15,086 nt of DNA from an uncultured Prevotella sp. (GCA_900542795.1 UQPD01000050.1:1-15086); one strand, 5' to 3'. Counted from the first letter of the stretch, positions 6,286 through 14,500 are shown. Made by a program: numbers and translations. The notes: a model not told the origin generated them from the sequence alone.

Positions 6286-7800
6286 ATGATGATTCCCGAA
6301 ATAACAGCTGCAGAAGCAGCATCAATGATACAGAATGGTGATATGCTTGCCGTTGGAGGATTTGGTCCTGCGGGTTCTCCCAAGGTTATTACACCAGCAT
6401 TGGCAGCTAAAGCACGTAAGGAACACGAAGCTGGCCGCGAATTTAAGGTGAATGTGGTGACAGGTGCCTCTATTGGTGCCAGTTGCGATGGAGAGTTGGC
6501 TGCAGCCGATGCAGTAGATCGTCGTTTGCCTTTTAGTGTTAATCCTGAAATGCGAAAAGCCTACAATGCAGGTCGTGTGCGCTACACCGATCTTAATCTT
6601 TCGGACAATGCTTCGCATTTGCGTCAAGGACTCACAGGACATATTACTTGGGGAATTATCGAAGCTTGCGATGTGCAAGAGGTGCGTGGTAAACTTCGCA
6701 TTTACCTCACTGCGGGCATTGGTATAGCACCAACCATTTGTCGTTTGGCAGAAAAGGGCGTGTTTATAGAATTGAACACTTGGCATAGCTCACGCATCAT
6801 TGGCATGCACGACATTTACGAAATAGAAGATCCTTGGTTTCGTGCGCCCATTCGCATTACGCAACCCATCGAAATAATAGGTTTGCCCTATATAGAAGTG
6901 TCGCCCGAGCATGTAAAGGGCATTGTAATGACACACTTACCTGATGAGGCACGCGCCATGACACCAGGTAATGAAGTGACCAAAGCCATAGGACAACATA
7001 CGGCAGAGTTTTTGGTGTGGAATATGCAGCAAAACTATATCTCGCGCAATAAACTGATTTTGCAAAGTGGTGTGGGTAGTGGTGCCAATGCTGTGATGGG
7101 TGCTTTGGGCGAGTCGAAGGAAGTGCCTAACTTCTCCATCTATACCGAAGTGTTGCAAGAAGAACCCATGCGCTTGATACAAGAGGGTAGGGTGATAGCT
7201 GCTTCAACAGGTGCACTCACATTAAGTCCTGAACATTTGCAAGAGCTTTATCGCAACATGAACGACTATCGAGGTCGCATTCTTTTGCGTCCGTCCGAAA
7301 TATCAAACTGTCCTGAAATCATTGCTCGCTTAGGTGTATGTTCGCTTAACACAGCTATCGAGGTAGACATCTATGGTCACGTTAATTCCACCAAAGTGTC
7401 AGGCACCAAGATGATGAATGGGGTAGGGGGGTCGTGCGACTTCACTTGCAATGCCATGCTTGCCACCTTTACCTGTGGCTCAACCGCAAAGGATGGACGC
7501 ATCAGTAGCATTGTACCCTTCTGTTCGCACATTGACCACACTGAACACTATGTTGATGCCATTGTTACAGAATATGGTGTAGCCGATTTGCGTAATAAAT
7601 CAGCACTTGAAAAAGCCGAAGCACTCATAGCTATTGCACATCCCGACTATCGTCCTATCTTGCGTGAGTATATGCGTTTGGCTGGAGCCTATGGTGGTCA
7701 CACGCATCACCTGTTATCTGCAGCCTTTGCCATGCACGATACCTTCCGCCGTAAGGGAGATATGCGTCTTGTGGATTGGAGTGAATATATTAAGGAGTAA
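6286..7800 (+). CDS. Acetyl-CoA hydrolase/transferase family protein (succinate:acetate CoA-transferase type)
   Basis: This 504-residue enzyme spans both halves of the acetyl-CoA hydrolase/transferase family. Family marks include GGFGPAGSPK near the N-terminus, SGVGSGANAVMGALGES before the catalytic region, and IYTEVLQ with Glu288 as the likely nucleophile that forms the glutamyl-CoA thioester. Further on are GGSCDF (Asp385; many relatives read GGSGDF) and TEYGVADLRNKS near the C-terminus. Members move CoA between acetate, succinate, propionate or butyrate, or hydrolyse acetyl-CoA; exact substrates cannot be read from motifs. In a fermenting Bacteroidales a CoA transfer between acetate and succinate or propionate is a reasonable guess. 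Two ATGs occur in tandem (6286, 6289); either could start translation. It has its own promoter and terminator, so it appears to be a single-gene unit. Confidence 0.9.
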   Translation: MMIPEITAAEAASMIQNGDMLAVGGFGPAGSPKVITPALAAKARKEHEAGREFKVNVVTGASIGASCDGELAAADAVDRRLPFSVNPEMRKAYNAGRVRYTDLNLSDNASHLRQGLTGHITWGIIEACDVQEVRGKLRIYLTAGIGIAPTICRLAEKGVFIELNTWHSSRIIGMHDIYEIEDPWFRAPIRITQPIEIIGLPYIEVSPEHVKGIVMTHLPDEARAMTPGNEVTKAIGQHTAEFLVWNMQQNYISRNKLILQSGVGSGANAVMGALGESKEVPNFSIYTEVLQEEPMRLIQEGRVIAASTGALTLSPEHLQELYRNMNDYRGRILLRPSEISNCPEIIARLGVCSLNTAIEVDIYGHVNSTKVSGTKMMNGVGGSCDFTCNAMLATFTCGSTAKDGRISSIVPFCSHIDHTEHYVDAIVTEYGVADLRNKSALEKAEALIAIAHPDYRPILREYMRLAGAYGGHTHHLLSAAFAMHDTFRRKGDMRLVDWSEYIKE

Positions 7801-7837
7801 GTTTACCCCTATGCAATTTTTAAAAAGAGATTTTTAG

Positions 7838-7853
7838 AACCTTGCAAAAGGTT
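7838..7853 (+). other. Short hairpin downstream of the CoA-transferase
   Basis: AACCTT (7838-7843) pairs with AAGGTT (7848-7853) around GCAA. With the preceding TTTTTAG it carries a TAGAACC motif like those around lrp. It is a weak structure in front of the main terminator. Confidence 0.35.
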
Positions 7854-7887
7854 TGATTTTCAAAAAACAAGCAATTAAACCAGCCGA

Positions 7888-7922
7888 AAAAGGGTAGGGG
7901 AGGTCATCTCTCTTACCCTTTT
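7888..7922 (+). terminator. Terminator of the CoA-transferase gene
   Basis: AAAAGGGTA (7888-7896) pairs with TACCCTTTT (7914-7922). The stem continues inward through GGGGA with TCTCT (including G-U pairs), so the hairpin is about 14 bp. The right arm ends in four T, with a further T5 at 7926-7930. It separates the CoA-transferase from the secretion genes. Confidence 0.75.
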
Positions 7923-7963
7923 CAATTTTTAAATTGGTCAAATCTCATTTTTTTTTAAATACA

Positions 7964-7997
7964 TTGTCATTTCGAAAAAAGAAAAACAGTACCTTTG
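7964..7997 (+). promoter_or_regulatory. Promoter of the porP-porN block
   Basis: TACCTTTG (7990-7997), followed by CA, matches the -7 consensus. TTG at 7964-7966 is a possible -33 element with a slightly long 23-nt spacer. A start about 5-8 nt downstream falls at or just before the porP ATG at 8006, so the transcript could be leaderless. The box lies inside the longest possible porP reading frame, which argues against the upstream GTG start at 7934. Confidence 0.65.
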
Positions 7998-8005
7998 CAC
8001 ATACG

Positions 8006-8959
8006 ATGCAAACCATACGTAGAATAGTGTGTGCAATGACATTGCTCGTAGCCATAACAGCTACGAGCTTTCAGTCGTGGGCACAGCAAGACCCCGCTTT
8101 TGTGCACTATTGGCAGATGGAACCCCAGTTTAATCCAGCAGCCGTAGGTCGCATTCCGCAGCTCAGCATCACTGCAGCTTTGCAAAGTCATGCTTCGGGT
8201 TACGAAAATGCAGGAAGTACCCTATATGCAGGAGCCGATATGGCATTTCAAATAGGCAGAACTCGCCATGGTGTGGGAGCATTGTTCCAAAACGATGAAT
8301 TTGGTTTGTTTTCGCACAAACGTTTTTCGGTGCAATATGCCTATCACTTCAAATTGTGGGGTGGCACTTTGAGCATTGGTGCTGAAGCCGATATGCTTAA
8401 TGAGTCGTTGAATGGTTCAAAGGCAGAGTTGGGCGATGCCAACGATCCCGCCTTTCCTACAACCGATTTAAGTGGGTCGAAATTCGATGCTTCGGTAGGT
8501 ATTTATTATGCACATCGTCGTTGGTATGCAGGCTTTGCCATGCAACACATCACAGCCCCAACTGTTAGAATGGGCGAAACAAACGAATATGATGTAAAAT
8601 CGCTTTATAATTTAACAGCGGGATACAATATTCGATTAAAAAATCCGTTTTTTACAATAACGCCCACCACTTTGTTGCGTTACGACGGCTCAGCCTTCCG
8701 TGCTGACATTACAGCCCGTTTGCAATATGCCCACGAGAAGAAAAGACTCTATGCTGGCATCAACTATAGTCCGCAACACTCTGTTACAGGTTTCGTGGGG
8801 GGAATGTTTCATGGTGTAGACCTTAGTTATGCTTACGAGGCAAACACCTCAGGCATGGGCATTGGTGCAGGTCAACACGAAGTAACCTTAGGTTATCGCC
8901 TCGACCTCAACTTAGGTAAAAAGGGCAAAAACTTACACCGCAGCGTGAGATGGTTGTAA
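8006..8959 (+). CDS. porP: Type IX secretion system outer-membrane protein PorP/SprF family
   Basis: The product is 317 residues from the ATG at 8006. That start gives a classical signal peptide with Arg5-Arg6, a hydrophobic core and a predicted cleavage A26|Q27 (SFQSWA|QQ). A longer reading frame from 7934 would bury these features and include the promoter. The mature protein is rich in alternating polar/aromatic strands, as in an outer-membrane beta barrel. It carries the family marks FNPAAVG early, then DGSAFRADI and GAGQHEVTLGYRLDLNLG near the end. PorP/SprF proteins belong to the type IX secretion or gliding apparatus and contact the PorK-PorN ring or PorE-type partners. It is the first gene of the porPKLMN block, 89 nt before porK. 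Confidence 0.93.
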   Translation: MQTIRRIVCAMTLLVAITATSFQSWAQQDPAFVHYWQMEPQFNPAAVGRIPQLSITAALQSHASGYENAGSTLYAGADMAFQIGRTRHGVGALFQNDEFGLFSHKRFSVQYAYHFKLWGGTLSIGAEADMLNESLNGSKAELGDANDPAFPTTDLSGSKFDASVGIYYAHRRWYAGFAMQHITAPTVRMGETNEYDVKSLYNLTAGYNIRLKNPFFTITPTTLLRYDGSAFRADITARLQYAHEKKRLYAGINYSPQHSVTGFVGGMFHGVDLSYAYEANTSGMGIGAGQHEVTLGYRLDLNLGKKGKNLHRSVRWL

Positions 8960-9048
8960 AGCGCAACACACAGCCACATACCGTCACACACGCTTCATTA
9001 TTCGCACATTAACAAATTAGCAGCATATTTATAGCACATATCAGTTTG

Positions 9049-10497
9049 ATGAAACACACATTATTATATATACTGACAACATTGGCCGCCTGTGGTTTAT
9101 TAGCCTCGTGCATGGGTAGTAGTCGTGCCATGATGAGTGGCGGCGAAGTAACAGGTTCACGAGCGGCATCGTTCAACGAGCCTACTCCCTATGGTATGGT
9201 AGAGGTGAAAAGAGGTTACCTCAAGGTAGGACTCGAAAAGAATGATTCCCTTTGGGGTACTGTAACTCCCCAAAAGGACATTTCGGTAGATGGTTTCTGG
9301 ATGGACCAATACGAAGTTACCAATTCCATGTACCGCCAATTCGTGGAATGGGTGCGCGACTCAATTATTCGCGAGCGTTTGGCTGATCCACAATACGGAG
9401 GAGATGAGACCTATAAAATAGAGGTAGACCGAAATGGCGACCCTGTTACTCCCCATCTTAATTGGAGCAAGCCTTTGCCTCGCAAACCAACCGAAGACCA
9501 AGAGCGTGCCATAAACAGCGTATACATTACACACCCCATTGATGGTACACGCATGCTCGATACGCGTCAGCTCAACTATCGTTACGAAATCTTCGACTAC
9601 GAGAAGGCTGCCTTACGCAAATATCGTCTCAATCCCAACGAACGTTCGCTCAACACCGATCACCCCGTTGACCCCGACGAAGTTGTTATGATTTCGAAAG
9701 ACACCGCCTATATCGACGATAACGGACAGATTGTGAGACAAACCATTGAGCGTCCCCTTTCGAGTCTCTACGATTTCCTCAACACCTACATTGTCCCCGT
9801 TTATCCTGACACCACGGTGTGGGTTAACGACTTTACGAATGCTAACAACGAGCAGTACATGAAGCTCTACTTCTCGTCAGCCAATTACAATGACTACCCT
9901 GTAGTAGGTGTAACTTGGGAGCAAGCCGAAGCCTTCTGTGCTTGGCGCACCAACTTTTTGCTAAAAGGCATGGGTCCACAGGCACGCTACATTCAGCGTT
10001 ACCGCTTGCCCACCGAGATTGAGTGGGAATATGCAGCACGTGGCAAAGAGGGTAATCCCTATCCTTGGGATGGTTATGAGGCAAAGAGCAAGGAAGGTTG
10101 CTTCTATGCCAACTTTAAGCCCGACCGTGGTAACTACACTGACGATGGTAACCTCATTACTTCGCGTGTAGGCATCTATGGTGCCAACTCTAACGGACTC
10201 TTCGATATGGCGGGTAATGTGGCAGAATGGACCAGCACCGTCTATACCGAAGCAGGTGTTGAAGCCATGGCAGACCTCAATCCACAACTCTCGTACAACG
10301 CAGCCAAGGAAGACCCTTACGTGTTGAAACGCAAAAGTGTGCGTGGTGGTTCGTGGAAAGACCCCATGTCTTTCATACAGTCAGCTTGGCGCACTTGGGA
10401 ATACCAAAACCAACCCCGCTCTTACATCGGTTTCCGCTGTGTACGCTCTAAAGCCAACACCGTGAGTGCCACCAGTAGCAGCAAAAAAAGAAAATAA
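9049..10497 (+). CDS. porK: Type IX secretion lipoprotein PorK (GldK homologue)
   Basis: This 482-residue lipoprotein starts at the ATG at 9049; a TTG one codon upstream is a less likely start. The signal peptide ends at Cys21 (LLASC). The remainder is an FGE-sulfatase-like fold typical of GldK/PorK. Landmarks are VDGFWMDQYEVTNSMYRQF around residue 82, VTWEQAEAFCAWR, YRLPTEIEWEYAARG, DMAGNVAEWT (388-394 region), VRGGSWKD and IGFRCVRS close to the end. PorK and PorN form large rings on the periplasmic face of the outer membrane that couple to the PorL-PorM motor. The protein is structural here, with no catalytic role known. The charged middle part (about 105-250) is longer than in a minimal FGE domain, as usual for GldK. 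Confidence 0.95.
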   Translation: MKHTLLYILTTLAACGLLASCMGSSRAMMSGGEVTGSRAASFNEPTPYGMVEVKRGYLKVGLEKNDSLWGTVTPQKDISVDGFWMDQYEVTNSMYRQFVEWVRDSIIRERLADPQYGGDETYKIEVDRNGDPVTPHLNWSKPLPRKPTEDQERAINSVYITHPIDGTRMLDTRQLNYRYEIFDYEKAALRKYRLNPNERSLNTDHPVDPDEVVMISKDTAYIDDNGQIVRQTIERPLSSLYDFLNTYIVPVYPDTTVWVNDFTNANNEQYMKLYFSSANYNDYPVVGVTWEQAEAFCAWRTNFLLKGMGPQARYIQRYRLPTEIEWEYAARGKEGNPYPWDGYEAKSKEGCFYANFKPDRGNYTDDGNLITSRVGIYGANSNGLFDMAGNVAEWTSTVYTEAGVEAMADLNPQLSYNAAKEDPYVLKRKSVRGGSWKDPMSFIQSAWRTWEYQNQPRSYIGFRCVRSKANTVSATSSSKKRK

Positions 10498-10638
10498 AGT
10501 AATTTTGGGGGGCGGAGAGGCATAAACCTTCATTTGATTGTTTGTTTAAACATTTTTTTGTTTAAACAACCTCATAGAACTCCTCCAAACTCCATACACA
10601 CCATAAGGTTGAACCACCCATTAAAAAGAAAATAAAGT
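10485..10638. repeat. porK-porL spacer bounded by exact 16-bp direct repeats
   Basis: AAAAAGAAAATAAAGT occurs at 10485-10500, across the porK stop codon, and again at 10623-10638, across the porL GTG start. Between them lie nested inverted repeats: TTGTTTAAACA (10542-10552) with TGTTTAAACAA (10559-10569) around six T, and AACCTT (10525-10530) with AAGGTT (10605-10610). The arrangement resembles an insertion with target duplication, or a local duplication. Confidence 0.7.
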
Positions 10639-11659
10639 GAGCAAAATAAATTTTGTAATCCGCTTGCAACACTGGATGGACAGTGTGCCCGGACAAACGT
10701 TTCTTAACTACGCCTATTCGTGGGGTGCATCTATTGTAATTTTGGGTGCGCTCTTCAAACTCACCCACCTTCCAGGCGGTAACTTCATGCTCTTTATTGG
10801 TATGGGTACCGAGGTAGTTGTATTCTTCCTCTCAGCCTTCGACCGTCCCTTCGACAAGGACGAAATTGGCAAAGAGCTACCTCACGACTACGAAACCGAT
10901 GAGCAAATTGCAGCTCGTTTGGGCATTGACCTCGATGATGAGGATGATGAAGACGAAGATAACGAAACGACCGATGCATCTACCGAGTCGCAGGAAGGCA
11001 TTGCGCAAACTCCTGCAGCCCAACCTGCAGCTCCATCTGTAGCTCCTGCTGTTCAGCCCGTAGCAGCTTCCACACAAACCGTGTTCGTTGCTCCTGCCAC
11101 AGTCGCTTCGAGTGTGCAACCTACTCAGTCTCAAAGCTCTGAGACTCCTCATGAAACAGCAGCCTCTGCTACTCCTGCTTCACAAACAGCTACACCCAAT
11201 GCTGCCACACAAGCTGCCGCGCAAGCAGCCATTGCAGCTGCTACCCCAGCAGGTGCGGTACCTTTCGATGCTGAAGCCAAGCGTTTGGCAGAGATTATAC
11301 GCATGGCAAACGACGAACTATTGCATCGTGCACAAGCTGTGCTTTCGCCCGAGATGGAAGAGGCAACCGAACAGTACATTCAAAAGCTTCGCACTTTGGC
11401 AGAAACCTTCGACAAGGTGGACGAACAAAGTGTTAAGCTCACTCGCGATAGCGAAGAGATGGCAAATCTTAATAGAACCCTTACTGCCATTAACAAAACC
11501 TACGACCTCCACTTTAAGAGCATCAGTCAGCAAGTGGGCACCATTGAGAGCATCAACGAGCAAACACGTAAACTCGCCAAGCAAATTGAGGACCTCAATG
11601 GTGTGTATAGCCGCATGATTCAAGCCCTTTCGGTGAAGATGACAGGCACACAAGAGTAA
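10637..11659 (+). CDS. porL: Type IX secretion inner-membrane motor protein PorL (GldL homologue)
   Basis: This 340-residue protein starts at GTG; no in-frame ATG gives both membrane helices. Helix 1 covers about residues 25-42 and helix 2 about 50-68. Lys41, His44 and Glu59 are polar residues in or next to these helices and fit the proton-path residues known for GldL. PorL forms a pentamer around two PorM helices and drives rotation with the proton gradient. After the helices comes an acidic run (98-110, 11 of 13 residues Asp/Glu), then an Ala/Pro/Ser/Thr/Gln-rich linker (about 114-207), then a helical, probably coiled-coil cytoplasmic domain from about 211. The linker is long and of low complexity, and appears enlarged compared with the homologues I remember. 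The preceding spacer is unusual for such a tight operon. Confidence 0.93.
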   Translation: MSKINFVIRLQHWMDSVPGQTFLNYAYSWGASIVILGALFKLTHLPGGNFMLFIGMGTEVVVFFLSAFDRPFDKDEIGKELPHDYETDEQIAARLGIDLDDEDDEDEDNETTDASTESQEGIAQTPAAQPAAPSVAPAVQPVAASTQTVFVAPATVASSVQPTQSQSSETPHETAASATPASQTATPNAATQAAAQAAIAAATPAGAVPFDAEAKRLAEIIRMANDELLHRAQAVLSPEMEEATEQYIQKLRTLAETFDKVDEQSVKLTRDSEEMANLNRTLTAINKTYDLHFKSISQQVGTIESINEQTRKLAKQIEDLNGVYSRMIQALSVKMTGTQE

Positions 11660-11684
11660 ACACACACTTGTTTTAATCCCCCTA

Positions 11685-11743
11685 ATCTCACCGTGAAGAG
11701 GTGACATGTTCATCCCCTGACATGCTCCATGCGCGGCTGAGAT
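11685..11743 (+). other. Structured spacer between porL and porM
   Basis: ATCTCACCG (11685-11693) can pair with CGGCTGAGAT (11734-11743), with one bulged C, to close a region holding a smaller stem CATGTT (11705-11710) with GACATG (11719-11724). The spacer of 110 nt could be an RNA processing or translation-control element. No promoter box is visible in it. Confidence 0.35.
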
Positions 11744-11769
11744 ACTCCTATTATATATATACACACATT

Positions 11770-13320
11770 ATGTCCGTAAAGAAAAGACCGGTTTCTCCAC
11801 GCCAAAAGATGATCAACCTAATGTACATTGTGTTGATGGCAATGTTGGCGCTTAACGTGTCGAGTGATGTGCTCAAAGGCTTTGGTTTGATAGGCGAAAG
11901 TTTAAAGCGCACCACAAGCAACGCCATGAAGGAGAACCAGGCACTCTATGCCGACTTTGCCGAAGCTTATAAGAGTAATCCCACCAAGGTAAAGCCTTGG
12001 TATGACAAAGCTATGGAGGTGAAGCGCATGAGCGACTCGCTATATAACTTAGCCGACGAACTTCGTTGGGCCATAGCTCGCGAAGCTGATGGCAAAGATG
12101 CCGACCCAGATAATTTGCAAAACAAAGAAGACCTTGAAGGCTCTAACCGCATCATGTTAGCTCCAGCTAAGGGCAAGGGAAAACAACTTTACAAAGCCAT
12201 TTGTTCATACAGAAGTCGCATCCTTGCATTGGTTACCGACCCTCGTCAAAAAGTCATTATAGCCTCGAATCTCTCGACCGATGTTCCTAAAAACGAGGAC
12301 AACGTAGGCAAGAATTGGGAACAATATATGTTCGAGGAAATGCCCTCTATTGCAGCGGTAACCATGCTTGCCAAGTTGCAAAGCGATGTGCGAAAGGCTG
12401 AGAACGAAGTTATTCACACCCTGCGTGCCAACATCGATATGAAAGATATTCGTGTCAATCAACTCAATGCCTACGTATCTGCTGAAGCCACTACGCTTTA
12501 CCCTGGCGATGTGTTCCGTTCAAAGATATTTATGGCAGCAGTTGACACTACGCAGCGTCCTGAAATCTATGTGAATGGTCGTCGCATTGCCGCTGATGGT
12601 AGCTATAACTTTACCGTAGGCAGTCCTGGACAATATAGCTTCTCGGGCTATATTCTTATGCCCAATGCAGCGGGCGATATCATTCGTCGCGAGTTCACTC
12701 AAAAGTACAATGTCATTGCGCCTCCCACAGGAGCCACTGTGGCAGCCGACTTAATGAACGTGCTTTATGCAGGCTTTAATAACCCCATTAGTGTAACTGC
12801 CGCAGGTGGCAATGCGGGTGTACATCTCAGCATGACGGGTGGCACACTCACCCAAAAAGGTCCTGGCAAATACACCGCTCGTCCTGCCAGAGTAGGCGAA
12901 AACGTTACCTTCACTGTGAGTGGAACTGTCAATGGCAAGGTACAAAACATGGGTAGCTTCACCTTCCAAGTTCGTAAATTGCCCGATCCTACAGCATTTA
13001 TCCATGTAGGTACAGACCGTTTCAGGGGTGGACGCATAGCCAAGGGATCCATTATTGGTGCACCAGGCTTAGGAGCAGCTATCGACGATGGTTTGCTCAA
13101 CATCCCCTTCAAGGTGCTCAGTTTTGAAACCGTGTTTGCTGACCGCATGGGTAACTTCCGTCCCGAACCTTCAGCAGGTGCCAATTTCACAGAGAACCAA
13201 CGCAATCTCATGCGTGAGTTGCGTCGTGGACAACGTTTCTACATCTCGAAAGTGCGTGCCATAGGTCCCGACGGCATAACCCGCAACCTTAATGGTAGCC
13301 TCGAAGTTATCGTAAATTAA
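11770..13320 (+). CDS. porM: Type IX secretion motor stalk protein PorM (GldM homologue)
   Basis: The product is 516 residues from the ATG at 11770, the usual length for PorM. An upstream in-frame GTG at 11701 would add 23 atypical residues and is rejected. The N-terminal pattern SPRQKMINLMYIVLMAML, continuing ALNVSSDVL, is the single membrane helix conserved in GldM. A large periplasmic part follows: a helical first domain (about 45-220) and then three beta-sandwich-like domains to the end. Two PorM helices pass through the PorL pentamer, and the dimeric rod spans the periplasm to the PorK-PorN ring and transmits torque. The gene is 110 nt after porL and 34 nt before porN. Confidence 0.95.
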   Translation: MSVKKRPVSPRQKMINLMYIVLMAMLALNVSSDVLKGFGLIGESLKRTTSNAMKENQALYADFAEAYKSNPTKVKPWYDKAMEVKRMSDSLYNLADELRWAIAREADGKDADPDNLQNKEDLEGSNRIMLAPAKGKGKQLYKAICSYRSRILALVTDPRQKVIIASNLSTDVPKNEDNVGKNWEQYMFEEMPSIAAVTMLAKLQSDVRKAENEVIHTLRANIDMKDIRVNQLNAYVSAEATTLYPGDVFRSKIFMAAVDTTQRPEIYVNGRRIAADGSYNFTVGSPGQYSFSGYILMPNAAGDIIRREFTQKYNVIAPPTGATVAADLMNVLYAGFNNPISVTAAGGNAGVHLSMTGGTLTQKGPGKYTARPARVGENVTFTVSGTVNGKVQNMGSFTFQVRKLPDPTAFIHVGTDRFRGGRIAKGSIIGAPGLGAAIDDGLLNIPFKVLSFETVFADRMGNFRPEPSAGANFTENQRNLMRELRRGQRFYISKVRAIGPDGITRNLNGSLEVIVN

Positions 13321-13354
13321 GCTCCCTCTCTCAAATTTACAACATCCTCCAACA

Positions 13355-14485
13355 ATGAAAAAAATATTCGCCCTCGCCCTGTTGCTTAGCATCACGCTTG
13401 CCGACTGTGCTTATGCTCAGCCGCCCCGTCGTCGTGCCGAGCAGCAGCAAAAGCAAGAACAACAGCTTAACGCGCCAAAGGGTAGTTCTTATCGCGATTT
13501 TCCCACCGCACAAACTATGCCCAACGATGCAGCTTGGCGACGCGACCTCTATCGTACCATCGACCTCACAAACGAGGAAAATGCTGTGCTCTATTTTCCC
13601 ACAACACCCCAAGATGGTCGCGAAAACCTCTTTACCTACCTCTTTAAACTCGTGCTTCGCAAGCAGATTAAGGCATACGACTATAAGCTCGATGGCAATG
13701 AAAACTTCACAGCAAAGAACGAGGTAACTGCCAAAGAACTCATGGACCGCTACCACATCTTTTATGAGTCGAAAGGCGACAAAGTGCGTGTGAATGATGC
13801 CGACATCCCTTCAGACGAGGTTAAAGCCTATTTTGTAAAAGAAAGTAGTTACTACGACCAGCACACAGCAACATTCCGCAGTCAAGTCACTGCCCTTTGT
13901 CCTGTGTTAAAGCGTGGCGACTCAGACTTTGGAGGCGAATTGGCACAATACCCCATGTTTTGGGTCAAGATGTCGGACGTAGCACCTTATTTAGGCAAAC
14001 TTATGCTTATGGGGTCATCGCTCAACAATGCTGCTATGATGTCTGCCGATGATTTCTTCACCCTAAAACGTTACAAGGGCGACATTTATAAAGCCGTTAA
14101 CTTGCAAGATCGTTTGCTCTCAAACTATTGCACTGACGACACAGAAATGAAGGCTGAACAGCAGCGCATTGAAAAGCAACTCACCGATGTGCAAGAACAT
14201 GTTTATGGTCGCGATAGTGCCTACTACGCTCGCTTGCGTGCCGACTCTATTGCACAAGCCGAAGCCGACTCTATTGCAGCTCTTGGCAAATCGGCTCGCA
14301 ACAGTTCACGACGTTCAAGCACGGCTACAACACGACGCACTACTACCTCGCGCCGTACTTCTACCCGAGTGAGCACATCAACTTCTAAGCGGTCAAAGCC
14401 AGCTAAGACTAAAGCTCCCCGCACCAAATCAACATCTCCCAAGAGCAGTGGAGGTGGTTTGAGCGTACGTCGTCAACGACACTAA
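13355..14485 (+). CDS. porN: Type IX secretion periplasmic ring protein PorN (GldN homologue)
   Basis: This 376-residue protein has a signal peptide (MKKIFALALLL opening) with predicted cleavage A21|Q22 (AYA|QPP). The nearby LADC is not a good lipobox, because Asp precedes the Cys. The mature part, about residues 50-280, is the GldN/PorN domain (WRRDLYRTIDLTNEENAVLYFP, then a FTYLFKLVLRKQIKAYDY segment and the conserved YPMFWVKMSDV). PorN binds PorK to form the outer-membrane-associated ring. The last 64 residues (313-376) are a very basic Ser/Thr/Arg/Lys-rich tail ending SVRRQRH. The DSIA pair (ADSIAQAEADSIAALG) precedes it as a short internal repeat. The tail is unlike the rest in composition and may be disordered or bind an acidic partner. 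The gene ends the operon. Confidence 0.93.
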   Translation: MKKIFALALLLSITLADCAYAQPPRRRAEQQQKQEQQLNAPKGSSYRDFPTAQTMPNDAAWRRDLYRTIDLTNEENAVLYFPTTPQDGRENLFTYLFKLVLRKQIKAYDYKLDGNENFTAKNEVTAKELMDRYHIFYESKGDKVRVNDADIPSDEVKAYFVKESSYYDQHTATFRSQVTALCPVLKRGDSDFGGELAQYPMFWVKMSDVAPYLGKLMLMGSSLNNAAMMSADDFFTLKRYKGDIYKAVNLQDRLLSNYCTDDTEMKAEQQRIEKQLTDVQEHVYGRDSAYYARLRADSIAQAEADSIAALGKSARNSSRRSSTATTRRTTTSRRTSTRVSTSTSKRSKPAKTKAPRTKSTSPKSSGGGLSVRRQRH

Positions 14486-14500
14486 TCTCATTTCATATAT

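Noticed and set aside
7934..8005. Longer porP start from GTG at 7934
   Set aside because: It would add 24 Lys/Phe-rich residues in front of a complete signal peptide and would contain the -7 promoter box.
9049..10497. PorK as a formylglycine-generating enzyme
   Set aside because: The fold is shared, but the lipoprotein signal, the long inserted middle part and the porPKLMN context identify the secretion-ring protein.
11701..11769. Longer porM start from GTG at 11701
   Set aside because: The added residues do not resemble PorM, and the ATG at 11770 gives the standard 516-residue protein beginning just before the conserved SPRQKMINLMY segment.
13355..13420. PorN as a lipoprotein (LADC motif)
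   Set aside because: Asp just before the Cys is not allowed in a usual lipobox, and a normal signal peptidase I site AYA|Q follows three residues later.
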